Below are positions 7,793-16,415 of a stretch of 32,895 bases of DNA, one piece after another. The DNA is from Streptomyces sp. 150FB. Its GTDB lineage: Bacteria; Actinomycetota; Actinomycetes; Streptomycetales; Streptomycetaceae. Made by a program: the position numbers and the translations under genes. Every line of letters starts with the position of its first letter. Position 1 is the stretch's first letter. The stretch covers positions 7,399,005 through 7,431,899 of the forward strand of contig NZ_JTHL01000001.1 of assembly GCF_000818195.1 (NCBI RefSeq), in the 5' to 3' direction. Under the pieces are notes generated by a model. It was given only the letters and a program-made list of their open reading frames with translations. It was not told the DNA's origin and searched no databases.

Positions 7793-7847
7793 CCGGTCCG
7801 TCGGAGTCCGGTCCGTCGGAGTCCGGTCCGTCGGAGTCCGGTCCGTC
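7793..7847. repeat. 15-bp minisatellite (about 3.7 copies) at the 3' end of the GH87 gene
   Basis: The unit CCGGTCCGTCGGAGT is repeated at 7793-7807, 7808-7822 and 7823-7837, followed by a 10-bp partial copy to 7847. Copies are identical. The array ends inside the GH87 stop codon (7846-7848). Confidence 0.9.
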
Positions 7848-10800
7848 ACCGTCCCGGCCCTGGCAGCGGGCCCCCCTTCTTCGCCGCCGCCGCGCCGCCC
7901 GTGATCACGAAGCCCGACCCCGGTTGGGTGACGATGTTCCCGTCTGCCGAGTTGGTGATGGTCACATTGGACAGCGTCGCGCTGCCGCGAGCACCGCTCA
8001 TGGCCAGGATCCCGGCGCCGTTGTTGGATTTGTCGATCTTGACATTGCTGACCACGACCCCCGGCATGGTGCCGCCACCCGTCTTGAACTGGATGCCGTC
8101 GAAGGTCGAGTCGTAGATATCGGTGTCCCTGATGGTCACACCGGTGATATCTCGGCTCGCCGCGAACAGGGTGATGGCACCGAACTCCTGGTCCTCGTTC
8201 CAGAAGGCCCCGCCGGTGCGGTAGAGGGCGTTGTTGGCGATCAGGGTCTGCCCGGAGAAGGGCAGTGGGTCGTGGTCGGTCGCCAGCATGATGCCGGGGT
8301 AATTCGCCGTGTCGTACACGAGGTTGTTCTCGATCTTGTTGCCGTAGCCGCCGTAGACCGCGATGCCCGTCGCGCGCCAGGGAAGCTGGATGGTGTTGTT
8401 GGTGAACTGGTTGTCGTGCGCGATGTCCACCGAGGTGTCCTTGACGTACCGGTTGGCCCAGACCGCCAGGGAGTCGTCGCCCGTGGTGCGGAAGGACGAG
8501 TTGTACACCTTCGAATTCCGGGTGCCGTTGGTGAAGTTGATCCCGTCGGCGTACGTGTCGCGGATACGCATCCCGCTGAACTCCAGCCCGTCGGCCGGGC
8601 CCCACAGCGCCGGGATGTTGTCGTAGTCGCGGCCGACCCAGACACCGACGTTGGCGTGCTCGATCCACACGTTGGAGATCTTGGTGTTCTTACCGAACCG
8701 CCCGTTCAGGCCCACCCCGCCCTCGGCGCCGTCCGGGGCGCCGCGGATCTTGCCGGAGCCGAAGATGGCGATGTCGGAGATCTGGGTGTTGTCGTCGATG
8801 TCGAAGCCGAAGTTGCCCTCGTGCGGGTGGTTGATGCTGCCGACCGCGTTCTGCGGTTCGGTCAGGGTGTAGAGCTGGGAGTGCCACATCCCCGCGCCGC
8901 GGATCGTGACGTTGCTGATGCCCACCTGGTTGTACTGACCGCGGTTCAGCGGGTCGTCGGTGAGGATCTTCTTCTCCTGCCGCCACTGGCCCGGCGGGAT
9001 CCATACGCAGTTGATGACGCCGGTCTGGTTGTCCGTGACCGCTTTCTGGATGGCGGTCGTGTCGTCGATCCCGTCGTCGGGCGCCGCGCCGTACGAGGTG
9101 ATCGAGGTGCAGTCGGCCGGCTTGCTCGTCGGCGGTGCCACCTGCTCCAGGTCGATCATGTCGATGATGTAGAACGAGGCGGTGTCGGCCGCGTCACGCT
9201 GCAACCGGAACTTGGTGCCCGCCGGGTAGGTCGCCGGCAGCAGTGCGTGTGCCTCGTCGAACAGCCGCCGGGCGTCGGCCTGGGGGGTGTTCGTCAGGGC
9301 CTCGGGGCCGTCGGTGTTGCCGTACAGCCAACTGTGCTTCGACGAGAGCGGAAGCCTCTGGACGAAGGTGTCGTTGACGTAGAGGCCGATGGTCGCGTCG
9401 ATGCCGCCACCGTTCGCGGCGTCCGGGATGGAGTTGCGCACCACGATCGAGTTGGAGGGGTTGGTCGAGGTGAACTCGACGAACTGACCTGTGCTGCCCA
9501 GCCGAACCGACTTACGGCCGGAGGACTCGGAGGCGAAGTTGGTGTGTCCGAAGGTGCGTTCGGCGTCGGGCTCCAGCAACGTGCCCTGGTACCGGGCTGC
9601 TTCGGCCTCGTACTCGACGTACGGGACCGCCGCCCCGCGCCCGACCACGATGGAGCGTGAGAACGCGTTGTTGGTCTCGTTGGTCTCGGTGACCACGCCG
9701 GTGGCGTCCGCCGTGGCGACCAGGGTGGCTCCGCCGTTCGTCGCGGTCCAGGTGCCGTTGACGGCCACGTTGGAGGTCGCGCCCGCGGCGACCGACGGGG
9801 TGTTGGTGTTCAGTGTGGTGCCGCCCACCGCGAGGCGGGTGACCGTGGTGGCGCCCGACGCCGTGGTCCCGCGGTTCTTCACCGCCACGGTGAAGTGGAC
9901 CGCCGCCCCGACGGCCGGGTTCGAGGGAGTCGAGTCGATGGAGAGCACCTGGAGGTCGGGCCCCGGACTCTGCCCGACGACCAACTGACCCGGCGCGGTG
10001 AAGCTGTTGTTGTCGTTGTCCTGCTCGACGACGGTGTCGGTCGGGTCGACCACCGAGGTGACGCGGTAGCTGCCCTCCGACCGCTTGCCCACGGCGACCG
10101 CGACGTTGGCCGAGGCCCCCGGGTTGAGCGCGCCCACCGGCGCGGAGCCGGCGACGACGCCGCCGACACTGACGTTGACCGTGGTCGCCGGCGAAGCCAG
10201 CGTGCCCGCGTTGCGTACGGTCGCGTTCACCGTGGTCGTGTCGCTCTCCACCGGAGCGGCCGGGGTCCACGACAGCGCGGTGACGGTGAGGTCCGGGTTG
10301 GGCGCCGGGGCCCCGATGACCTGCAACTCGGCGACCTGTCCGCCGCCCGAGCCGGTGTTGCTGAAGATCTGGAGCTGTACGTCGCTCGCGCGCCCGGTGA
10401 CCGGGATCGTCACCGAGTTCTGATTGGACGACGGGTTGAAGGTGTAGTTGGCCCGCGCCACCAGCGAGGTGAAGCCGGAGGCACCCTGGGCGCGCCCGAG
10501 GACCTGGATGCTCTGGGTCCGCGTCCCCCACACCTGATCGGGGTTGAGCTTGACGACGACCGAGCTGACGTCGGCGTTGGCGCCGAGCTTCACCGTCAGC
10601 GTCGACGGGTGTCCGGCGGCCTCCCAGTAGGTGTCGGTCTTCCCGTCGTTGGCGTTGGCCGCGACGAAGGTGAAGACCGTCGACGAGGCCTCGATCGGCT
10701 TGCCGCGCGCCAGATCGGTGCCGTCGCCCGCGTCGCCGCTGCCGTCGTCACCTCCGTCGTCGCCGCTGCCGTCGTCCGTACCGTAGATCCCCAGCTCGGA

Positions 10801-11289
10801 GATCTGCGCGGCGGGCCAGCCCGTGTTGCCGGTGATGCTCAGCCGTACGTACCGGACGCTGGTCGCCGGGAGGTCGACGGTGACCGTGTTGGCCGAGGCC
10901 GGGGTGAAGAGCCGTCCCTGCGAGGCGGAGAGGGTGCTGAAGCTCGTCCCGTCGGTACTGCCCTGTACCGCGATGGCTTCGGTACGCGCCTCCCAGGTGG
11001 TCGGGAGCGTCAGTACCACCCGGTCCACGCCGACACTCTTGCCCAGGTCGACCTGGAGCGTCTGCGGGAACGCGTTGCCGGGGCCCTCCCAGTACGTCTG
11101 CTGGCTGCCGTCGGTGACATTGGCGGCGGGATGGCTCCCCTCGGATCCGCTCGCCGTGGCCGTCCTGCCCAGCGACAGGTTGGGGCGGTCGGCCGCTGAG
11201 GCGGCGGAGATGGGCAAGAGCCCGAAGGCGATCAGGCCGGCCGTGATGATGCCGGTGATCAGCCACCGGCTGAGCTGCTTCCGTTTCAT
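7846..11289 (-). CDS. Secreted multi-domain GH87 alpha-1,3-glucanase (mutanase/mycodextranase type)
   Basis: This 1147-aa secreted protein has a signal peptide ending near ASAADRP (about residue 33). Two discoidin/F5-8C-like binding domains (about 36-170 and 192-328) are joined by an Asp/Gly linker. Two CARDB-like domains (about 332-552), a CBM6/35-like domain (about 556-715) and a right-handed beta-helix catalytic domain (about 722-1130) follow. The catalytic segment has D915 in TYADGINF and D938-D939 in TTGDDSLAVW. This D-x22-DD spacing equals that of the three catalytic Asp residues of GH87 enzymes such as Paenibacillus Agl-FH1. GH87 members cut alpha-1,3-glucan or nigeran, found in fungal walls and dental plaque. 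AGAGGA precedes the ATG. GH55 or pectinase-type helices are alternatives, but the triad favours GH87. The short AAAAKKGG-containing tail is unusual. Confidence 0.88.
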   Translation of the reverse strand: MKRKQLSRWLITGIITAGLIAFGLLPISAASAADRPNLSLGRTATASGSEGSHPAANVTDGSQQTYWEGPGNAFPQTLQVDLGKSVGVDRVVLTLPTTWEARTEAIAVQGSTDGTSFSTLSASQGRLFTPASANTVTVDLPATSVRYVRLSITGNTGWPAAQISELGIYGTDDGSGDDGGDDGSGDAGDGTDLARGKPIEASSTVFTFVAANANDGKTDTYWEAAGHPSTLTVKLGANADVSSVVVKLNPDQVWGTRTQSIQVLGRAQGASGFTSLVARANYTFNPSSNQNSVTIPVTGRASDVQLQIFSNTGSGGGQVAELQVIGAPAPNPDLTVTALSWTPAAPVESDTTTVNATVRNAGTLASPATTVNVSVGGVVAGSAPVGALNPGASANVAVAVGKRSEGSYRVTSVVDPTDTVVEQDNDNNSFTAPGQLVVGQSPGPDLQVLSIDSTPSNPAVGAAVHFTVAVKNRGTTASGATTVTRLAVGGTTLNTNTPSVAAGATSNVAVNGTWTATNGGATLVATADATGVVTETNETNNAFSRSIVVGRGAAVPYVEYEAEAARYQGTLLEPDAERTFGHTNFASESSGRKSVRLGSTGQFVEFTSTNPSNSIVVRNSIPDAANGGGIDATIGLYVNDTFVQRLPLSSKHSWLYGNTDGPEALTNTPQADARRLFDEAHALLPATYPAGTKFRLQRDAADTASFYIIDMIDLEQVAPPTSKPADCTSITSYGAAPDDGIDDTTAIQKAVTDNQTGVINCVWIPPGQWRQEKKILTDDPLNRGQYNQVGISNVTIRGAGMWHSQLYTLTEPQNAVGSINHPHEGNFGFDIDDNTQISDIAIFGSGKIRGAPDGAEGGVGLNGRFGKNTKISNVWIEHANVGVWVGRDYDNIPALWGPADGLEFSGMRIRDTYADGINFTNGTRNSKVYNSSFRTTGDDSLAVWANRYVKDTSVDIAHDNQFTNNTIQLPWRATGIAVYGGYGNKIENNLVYDTANYPGIMLATDHDPLPFSGQTLIANNALYRTGGAFWNEDQEFGAITLFAASRDITGVTIRDTDIYDSTFDGIQFKTGGGTMPGVVVSNVKIDKSNNGAGILAMSGARGSATLSNVTITNSADGNIVTQPGSGFVITGGAAAAKKGGPLPGPGR

Positions 11290-11560
11290 GGGGTCCTCTG
11301 TTCGTCGGAACGAGAGAGTGCGCGGCCCGGAGGCCTTGAAGCAGAGCGGTGGTGCTGCGTAACGGGGTGGGCTCCTGCCACAAAGTTGCAGGATGATTCT
11401 TAAAAAATTGAGTCAGTTGCCCAGTTTTTTGCGATTCACAGGTTGCAATCATGTCACCGGTTTGTCAACAGTTTCCGCGCGGTTCCACCCACGCAAGTGC
11501 CGTACGCGACCCCCGGACTCCCCTGCGGAGGGGCGGCAGCGATGGGACAGACTTGGGCGC
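11290..11560. promoter_or_regulatory. Divergent control region between GH87 and the DeoR-type regulator
   Basis: This 271-bp spacer contains a markedly A+T-rich core (about 11381-11470), with the runs TTCTTAAAAAATTGAG and CAGTTTTTTGCGATT. Three copies of GTTGC lie at 11385, 11416 and 11442. The first and third extend to GTTGCAGGATGAT and GTTGCAATCATG and may be operator half-sites. I saw no unambiguous -35/-10 pair. The divergent regulator is the natural candidate to bind here. Confidence 0.45.
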
Positions 11561-12358
11561 ATGACGACGACCGGCACGGCAGGCGGCTCGGCCCGCCCCC
11601 AGGACTCCCGCAGGCAACTGATCACCGAACATGTGCTGGCCCGGGGCACGTCCACGGTCTCCGAGCTGTCGGAGATGACCGGCGTGAGCGTGATGACCGT
11701 CCACCGCGATCTGGACGAACTGGCCAGGCGCGGCGTGCTCAGGCGCTTCCGCGGCGGGGTCTCGGCGCTGCCGTCGACGGTCTTCGAGAGCAATCTCGAC
11801 TACCGGCTCGGCGTCAATGTCGGTGAGAAGGCGGCGATAGCCGTCGCGGCGGCGGAACTGGTCGAGCCCGGCATGTCCGTGATGCTCGACGACTCGACGA
11901 CGGCGCTGGCCCTCGCCCGGCTGCTGGCGGGCCACGCGCCCCTGACGGTGGTGAGCAACGCCCGCCGGGTGATCGACGTGTGCGCGGGCCGTGACGACAT
12001 CCGGCTGATCGCGCTGGGCGGGGAGTACTCGCAGACCCACGACTCCTTCCTCGGGGTGCCGTGTGTGGAGGCGGTGGAGGCGCTGTCGGTCGACCTGGTG
12101 GTGGTGTCCACCTCGGCGATGGACGCGCAGATGACGTACCACCAGGAGCAGGACGTCGTCCTCGTCAAGCGGGCCATGCTCGCCTCGGGCACGCGGAAGG
12201 CGCTGCTCATGGACCGTACGAAGCTGGCCAGGACCGCGCTGCACCGGCTCGCGCCGGTCGCCGACTTCGACCACCTCGTGGTGGACGCGTCGGTCGGCGC
12301 CGAGCTGGTGGCGGAGCTGCGGGAGCGTACGGACGTACGGGTCGCCGCCGCCACCTGA
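11561..12358 (+). CDS. DeoR-family sugar-responsive transcriptional regulator
   Basis: This 265-aa regulator has an N-terminal winged helix-turn-helix (about residues 15-70). It includes the DeoR signature region VSEL...VSVMTVHRDLDELARRGVLRRFRGG. A DeoRC effector domain follows, with GEKAAIAVAAAELVEPGMSVMLDDSTTALALARLL, LTVVSNARRVIDV and IRLIALGGEY. DeoR-type repressors usually sense a phosphorylated sugar through this ISOCOT-like fold. The usual DSGTT/DxGST loop reads DDSTT here. ATG 11561 has no convincing Shine-Dalgarno; upstream in-frame codons add no family sequence, so this start is preferred. The gene diverges from GH87 and converges on the ugp-like operon, so its targets could be GH87, itself or the ugp-like genes. 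Confidence 0.85.
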   Translation: MTTTGTAGGSARPQDSRRQLITEHVLARGTSTVSELSEMTGVSVMTVHRDLDELARRGVLRRFRGGVSALPSTVFESNLDYRLGVNVGEKAAIAVAAAELVEPGMSVMLDDSTTALALARLLAGHAPLTVVSNARRVIDVCAGRDDIRLIALGGEYSQTHDSFLGVPCVEAVEALSVDLVVVSTSAMDAQMTYHQEQDVVLVKRAMLASGTRKALLMDRTKLARTALHRLAPVADFDHLVVDASVGAELVAELRERTDVRVAAAT

Positions 12359-12432
12359 CGCGCCCGGCGCCCGCCGGCGTACGCCCGCCTCCGTACGCCC
12401 CGCACACCCGCCCCGCGCGCCCCGGGAATGAA

Positions 12433-12465
12433 CCGCGGGTCCCGCCCCCAGCACAGGACCCGCGG
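12433..12465. terminator. Hairpin between the DeoR-type gene and the ugp-like operon
   Basis: A perfect 10-bp inverted repeat (CCGCGGGTCC at 12433-12442, GGACCCGCGG at 12456-12465) has a 13-nt loop. It lies between convergent genes. Confidence 0.7.
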
Positions 12466-12474
12466 CGCCCGTAC

Positions 12475-12493
12475 GGGGACCTTCGCGGTCCCC
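12475..12493. terminator. Second hairpin between the DeoR-type gene and the ugp-like operon
   Basis: GGGGACC and GGTCCCC pair around TTCGC, 9 nt after the first hairpin and 8 nt before the end of the phosphodiesterase gene. On the minus strand it directly follows that gene. Confidence 0.6.
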
Positions 12494-12500
12494 GCCCCCG

Positions 12501-13202
12501 TCAGAGCTCGCCCAGCCACTCCCTGACTCGCCCGGGGTAATCCGTGGTGACCGCGTCGGCGCCGATCTCCACGAAGCGCAGCAGCTTCTCCCGGTCCCCG
12601 GCCGGCCACGCGTCCACCTCGACGGACGCGGCATGGCAGCGGTCCACCAACTCGCGTGTCAGTTCCGGCTTCAGCTCAGGACAGACCCAGGTGGCCTTCA
12701 GGTCGAGCGCCTGCTCCAGCATCTCGTCACCGGGGTGATGGGTGATCAGCCCGCGCGGTACGTGCGGCATCAGCCGGGCCGACGACTCCACCGCCGTACG
12801 GCTGAAGGACGTGATCACCGCGCCCTCCGGCAGCGGGATCCGCTTGTCGCGCTCGGCGAGAGCCTCGACCGCCTCAGGGGCCTTGATCTCGATCTGCACC
12901 AGCCCGGCGCAGACCTCCATGGCCTCCTCGAAGGTCGGAATCCGCTCCCCCGACCCCGCGTCCAGGGACTGGATCTCGGCCAGTGTGAGCGCGGCGATCT
13001 CGCCGGTGCCGTCGGTGGTCCGGTCCACGGCCGCGTCATGGATGATCACGAGATGGCCGTCGGCGCTGACCCGTACGTCCAGCTCGATGCCGTCGGCGCC
13101 GAGGGCCAGGGCGCGCCGGAAGGAACGCAGTGTGTTCTCCGGTTCCTCGACCCTTGCTCCGCGGTGCCCGTACACGAGGGGACGCCTCACGGGGTGGTTC
13201 AC
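12501..13202 (-). CDS. ugpQ: Glycerophosphodiester phosphodiesterase (UgpQ/GlpQ type)
   Basis: This 233-aa enzyme would hydrolyse glycerophosphodiesters to an alcohol and glycerol-3-phosphate. It has a GDPD TIM-barrel with catalytic His13 (YGHRGA) and His55 (IIHDAAVDRTTDGTG). Metal ligands are E40 and D42 (GIELDVRV) plus the Glu in VQIEIKAP. EEPENT and a C-terminal VTTDYPGRVREWL also fit the family. There is no signal peptide, so it acts in the cytosol, like UgpQ and unlike secreted GlpQ. The GTG start at 13202 overlaps the stop of the binding-protein gene (GTGA), making it the last gene of the ugp-like operon. It would process imported glycerophosphodiesters. Length is normal for the short GDPD class. 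Confidence 0.9.
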   Translation of the reverse strand: MNHPVRRPLVYGHRGARVEEPENTLRSFRRALALGADGIELDVRVSADGHLVIIHDAAVDRTTDGTGEIAALTLAEIQSLDAGSGERIPTFEEAMEVCAGLVQIEIKAPEAVEALAERDKRIPLPEGAVITSFSRTAVESSARLMPHVPRGLITHHPGDEMLEQALDLKATWVCPELKPELTRELVDRCHAASVEVDAWPAGDREKLLRFVEIGADAVTTDYPGRVREWLGEL

Positions 13203-14542
13203 AGATGCTCCTCGATCATGGTGCGATATCGGTCGACGCTCTTGCGCAGTTGGTCCCCCACCTCCGAAAAGGCCTTCTGGGAGGGGGTGTTGCCCGACCA
13301 GATGCGCTGAAGAGCGGTGTAGATGCGGACGTTGGCGTTGGGGATCATCATGCGGACCTGGTCGCCCTTGCTGGTGAGCTCCAGTTGCTTGACCGCGGTG
13401 CTGTAGTTCGGGTCGTCACGCAGCAGTTTCGCGAGTTCGGGGGACTTGACCGCCGCCGGTACGACGGGCATGTAACCGGTCTGCACGGCCCAGGTCGCCG
13501 CGTTCTCCGGCCGGGCGAGGAACCGTACGAACTCCACCGCCGCCTGCTTGCGCTCGCGCGGGCTGCGCCGGAAGATCCCGAGGCCGCCGCCCCCGGTGTT
13601 GACGGCGAACTTCTCCTGCTTCGGCAGGAATCCGGTGCCCAGCTCCCAGCCGCCCGTCTTCGCCATCTCCGTGAGCTGTTTGAGGCCTCCTGTGGAGGTG
13701 ACGACCGTGGCGATCAACTGGTTGCCCATGTCGTTCGTCGGGGTGTCCGCCATATAGGCGATGCGGTCCTTGAAGATCAGCTTGCGCTGCCACTCGCCGG
13801 CCTCGACGGCGCCGCCCCGGTCGATCCTGACGTCGAGGCCGTCGGAGTACGAGCCGCCGAACTCCCAGGCGCTGCACTGGAACTGCCAGTCACCGTCGAT
13901 CTTCTGGTACGCCTCCAGGGCCACCCGGTTGCCGCCCACCTTGAGCTTGGTGATCTCCTTGGACCACTCGTACAGCTCCTGATAGGTCTTCGGCGCGCGG
14001 TCGGGCACACCGGCCTTCTTGAAGAGGGTGCGGTTGTAGTAGAAGAGCGGGGTGGAGCGGGCCAGCGGCAGCCACCAGGTGCGGTCCTGCTGCCGGCCCT
14101 CGCTGAGCAGTTTCTCGTTGTACGTGGCGGTCAGCTCGCCCGGCTTGAAGTAATCGTCCCAGGAGTCCAGGGCGTCGCCGAAGTAGAACCTGATCCATTT
14201 CACGTCCGAGAGCACGCACAGATCGGGGGCCTGCGCCGCGAGCAGACTGACGACGGCCTTCTGCGCGCACTCGTCGTAGGTGCCCTGGAACTGCACCTCC
14301 ACGTATATGTCGTTCTGCTCGCGGTTGAACGCGTCGGCGAGTCCCTGCAGCGCGTCGCCGGGCACATCGGCGAAGGTCGACCACACCACGACCCGCGTAC
14401 GCCCCCGGAACTTGTCGGGGACCGAGCCGCCGGGCTGGGAGACCGTGCCCGAGGTACGGCCGCAGGCGCTCAGCGCGGCGGCAGAGGTGAGACCCGCTCC
14501 CGTCTGGAGCAGCCGCCGCCTGCCCAGCAGAGGATGCGTCAT
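13199..14542 (-). CDS. ugpB: ABC transporter substrate-binding lipoprotein, UgpB-like
   Basis: This 447-aa lipoprotein has an RRRLLQTG Tat-like motif and a lipobox ending at Cys27 (LSAC). The mature protein is a family 1 extracellular solute-binding protein. The N-terminal lobe (VVVWSTFADVPGDALQGLADAFNREQND, VQFQGTYDECAQKAV, DLCVLSDVKWIRFYFGDALDSWDDYF) has the style of UgpB glycerol-3-phosphate binders. The ATG overlaps the upstream permease stop (ATGA), and the phosphodiesterase follows with a GTGA overlap. That context supports glycerol-3-phosphate or a glycerophosphodiester as ligand. A sugar ligand remains possible because the family is broad and a DeoR regulator lies nearby. Confidence 0.8.
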   Translation of the reverse strand: MTHPLLGRRRLLQTGAGLTSAAALSACGRTSGTVSQPGGSVPDKFRGRTRVVVWSTFADVPGDALQGLADAFNREQNDIYVEVQFQGTYDECAQKAVVSLLAAQAPDLCVLSDVKWIRFYFGDALDSWDDYFKPGELTATYNEKLLSEGRQQDRTWWLPLARSTPLFYYNRTLFKKAGVPDRAPKTYQELYEWSKEITKLKVGGNRVALEAYQKIDGDWQFQCSAWEFGGSYSDGLDVRIDRGGAVEAGEWQRKLIFKDRIAYMADTPTNDMGNQLIATVVTSTGGLKQLTEMAKTGGWELGTGFLPKQEKFAVNTGGGGLGIFRRSPRERKQAAVEFVRFLARPENAATWAVQTGYMPVVPAAVKSPELAKLLRDDPNYSTAVKQLELTSKGDQVRMMIPNANVRIYTALQRIWSGNTPSQKAFSEVGDQLRKSVDRYRTMIEEHL

Positions 14543-15456
14543 TTTCCGGCTCCCTGGGTCAGTCCGGCGATGATGTAGCGCTGCGCGATGAAGAAGACGA
14601 TGAGGACGGGCACGATCACCATCACGGTCCCGGCGAGGATCGCGCCCCAGTTGGCGTAGGTCTCCTGGTTCTTCAGGAAGAGCAGGCCGACGGGGAGGGT
14701 GCGCATGTTGTCGCTGCTGGTGACGATCAGTGGCCAGATGAAGTCGTTCCACTTCGTCACCATGACGACGATGGCCACGGTGATGACCATCGGACGGGAC
14801 ATCGGCAGCACCACCCGGAACAGCGTACGGAGATGGCCGGCGCCGTCGATCCTGGCCGCGTCCATGACTTCCCTGGGCAGCGTCATCATGTGCTGGCGCA
14901 GCAGGAAGGTGCCGAAGACCGATCCGAGACCGGGGGCGATCAGCCCCGCCCAGGTGTTGACCCAGCCGAGCTGGGCGATGGTCAGGAAGTTCGGCAGCAG
15001 CGTGACATGGCCGGGCACCATCATCGCGCCGAGCAGGAACATGAACAGCCACCGCTTGCCGGGGAACGGCAGGAAGACGAAGGCGTACGCGCACAGCAGC
15101 GCGGCCATCAGCTCGATCGCCGTACCCACCACCGAGACGACGAGGGAGTTGAGGAAGAACCGGCCGAACGGCGCGGCGTTCCAGGCGTCCGAGAAGTTGG
15201 ACCAGCGGAGCTGGGTCGGGAACCAGTGCGGCGGATAGCTGTTGATCTGCGGATTGGTCTTGAGCGCCGAGGTGATGAGCCAGTACAGGGGGCCGCCGGC
15301 GATGAGGGCGACGAGTACGAGCAGGGCGTACAGCCCGATGCGCCGGGCCCGGTGCGCGGTACCCGTACGGGCGGAACCACCGGGACCGGTGGGCCTGTTG
15401 GGGCCGGCGGGGGCGGAAGTGCCACGGGAGCCCGCCGGGGTGTCGATGGCGGTCAC
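14539..15456 (-). CDS. ugpE: ABC transporter permease, UgpE/MalG-like
   Basis: This 305-aa inner-membrane permease begins at GTG 15456, overlapping the stop of the previous permease. About 40 hydrophilic, Pro/Gly-rich residues precede the first helix (IGLYALLVLVALIAGGPLYWLI). Six transmembrane helices are expected. The EAA-loop equivalent REVMDAARIDGAGHLRTLFRVVLP contacts the ATPase subunit. The C-terminus, QRYIIAGLTQGAGK, is typical of MalG/UgpE permeases. No ATPase gene is present in the operon; Streptomyces systems of this kind usually borrow a shared MsiK-type ATPase. Confidence 0.88.
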   Translation of the reverse strand: MTAIDTPAGSRGTSAPAGPNRPTGPGGSARTGTAHRARRIGLYALLVLVALIAGGPLYWLITSALKTNPQINSYPPHWFPTQLRWSNFSDAWNAAPFGRFFLNSLVVSVVGTAIELMAALLCAYAFVFLPFPGKRWLFMFLLGAMMVPGHVTLLPNFLTIAQLGWVNTWAGLIAPGLGSVFGTFLLRQHMMTLPREVMDAARIDGAGHLRTLFRVVLPMSRPMVITVAIVVMVTKWNDFIWPLIVTSSDNMRTLPVGLLFLKNQETYANWGAILAGTVMVIVPVLIVFFIAQRYIIAGLTQGAGK

Positions 15457-16415
15457 TGGTAGTGGACCTTTCGTTCGAGGAAGCGCGCCTGGAACCCGGT
15501 GATCACCAGGAGGACCACAAACATGATCATGGCGCTGGCGGAGGCGCGACCCGCGTCGAAGCTGCGGAATCCCTGGTCGTAGATGAACCAGCTCAGGATC
15601 GAGGTGGAGGTGCCGGGACCGCCGCCGGTCATCACGGCGATCACGTCGAAGGCCTGGAAGGTGCTGATGGTGCAGATCACCAGGAGGAAGAAGGTGACCG
15701 GCGAGAGCAGCGGCAGCACGATGCGCCGCAGCCTGGTCCAGGCGTTCGCCCCGTCCAGCGCCGCCGCCTCGAACACGTCCTTCGGCAGTCCCTGGAGACC
15801 CGCGAGGTAGACGACCGCGACAAAGCCGGTGGTCTTCCAGAGGTAGACCAGGATCAGGCCGAACAGCGCCCAGTTGGAGTCGGTCATCATCGCGGGCGCG
15901 GTCAGCCCGAGGGGGGCGAGCAGGGGGCGTATCAGGCCGTAGTTGGGGTCGAAGATGAACAGCCACAGGGTGCCGACGGCTGCCCCGGAGAGTACGTACG
16001 GCGCGAAGGTCAGGGTCCTGACGGCGTTACGGCCGCGCAGCCGCTGGTTGAGCAGCAGCGCGGTGGCGAGGCCGAGGACCAGGCTGCCCACGACAACGCC
16101 GACCACGAACAGCACCGTGGTCCACAGCGTGCCCAGGAAGTCGGGGTCGGTCAGCAGGCCGGTGTAGTTGTCCAGGCCGACCAGGTTCCGTACCGGGGAG
16201 ACCATGTCCCAGTCGGTGAAGCTCAGATAGATGTTGTAGATCACCGGCCAGTACGCGAAGACCAGCAGGAAGAAGAAGTTGGGGGCGACGAAGGCGGCGA
16301 AGAGCAGATGGTCGCGTCGCCGTCGCGCGGCACGGGCCCTGCTGCCGGCCGCACCGCCGACGGCGGAGCCCGGTGGGGCGGCGGGGTCGCCCGGTTTCAC
16401 CTCGGTGGCGGTCAA
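15453..16415 (-). CDS. ugpA: ABC transporter permease, UgpA/MalF-like
   Basis: This 320-aa permease is the first gene of the operon. The start is read as TTG 16415, with GGAAGG about 11 nt upstream; the GTG at codon 6 is an alternative. A basic N-terminal tail (RARAARRRRDHLLF) precedes six predicted membrane helices, beginning AAFVAPNFFFLLVFAYWPVI. The EAA loop is FEAAALDGANAWTRLRRIVLPLL. GGGPGTSTSILSWFIYDQGF near the end is common in UgpA/LacF-type permeases. It should pair with the next permease to form the channel for the UgpB-like binding protein. Confidence 0.88.
   Translation of the reverse strand: MTATEVKPGDPAAPPGSAVGGAAGSRARAARRRRDHLLFAAFVAPNFFFLLVFAYWPVIYNIYLSFTDWDMVSPVRNLVGLDNYTGLLTDPDFLGTLWTTVLFVVGVVVGSLVLGLATALLLNQRLRGRNAVRTLTFAPYVLSGAAVGTLWLFIFDPNYGLIRPLLAPLGLTAPAMMTDSNWALFGLILVYLWKTTGFVAVVYLAGLQGLPKDVFEAAALDGANAWTRLRRIVLPLLSPVTFFLLVICTISTFQAFDVIAVMTGGGPGTSTSILSWFIYDQGFRSFDAGRASASAMIMFVVLLVITGFQARFLERKVHYQ

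Noticed and set aside
7924..9660. 578-codon plus-strand frame opposite GH87
   Set aside because: Val/Asp/Gly/Arg-rich shadow of a well-supported gene; no ribosome-binding site or family match.
13130..14578. 482-codon plus-strand frame opposite the UgpB-like gene
   Set aside because: Shadow of a clear lipoprotein gene in a coupled operon; composition is typical of antisense frames.
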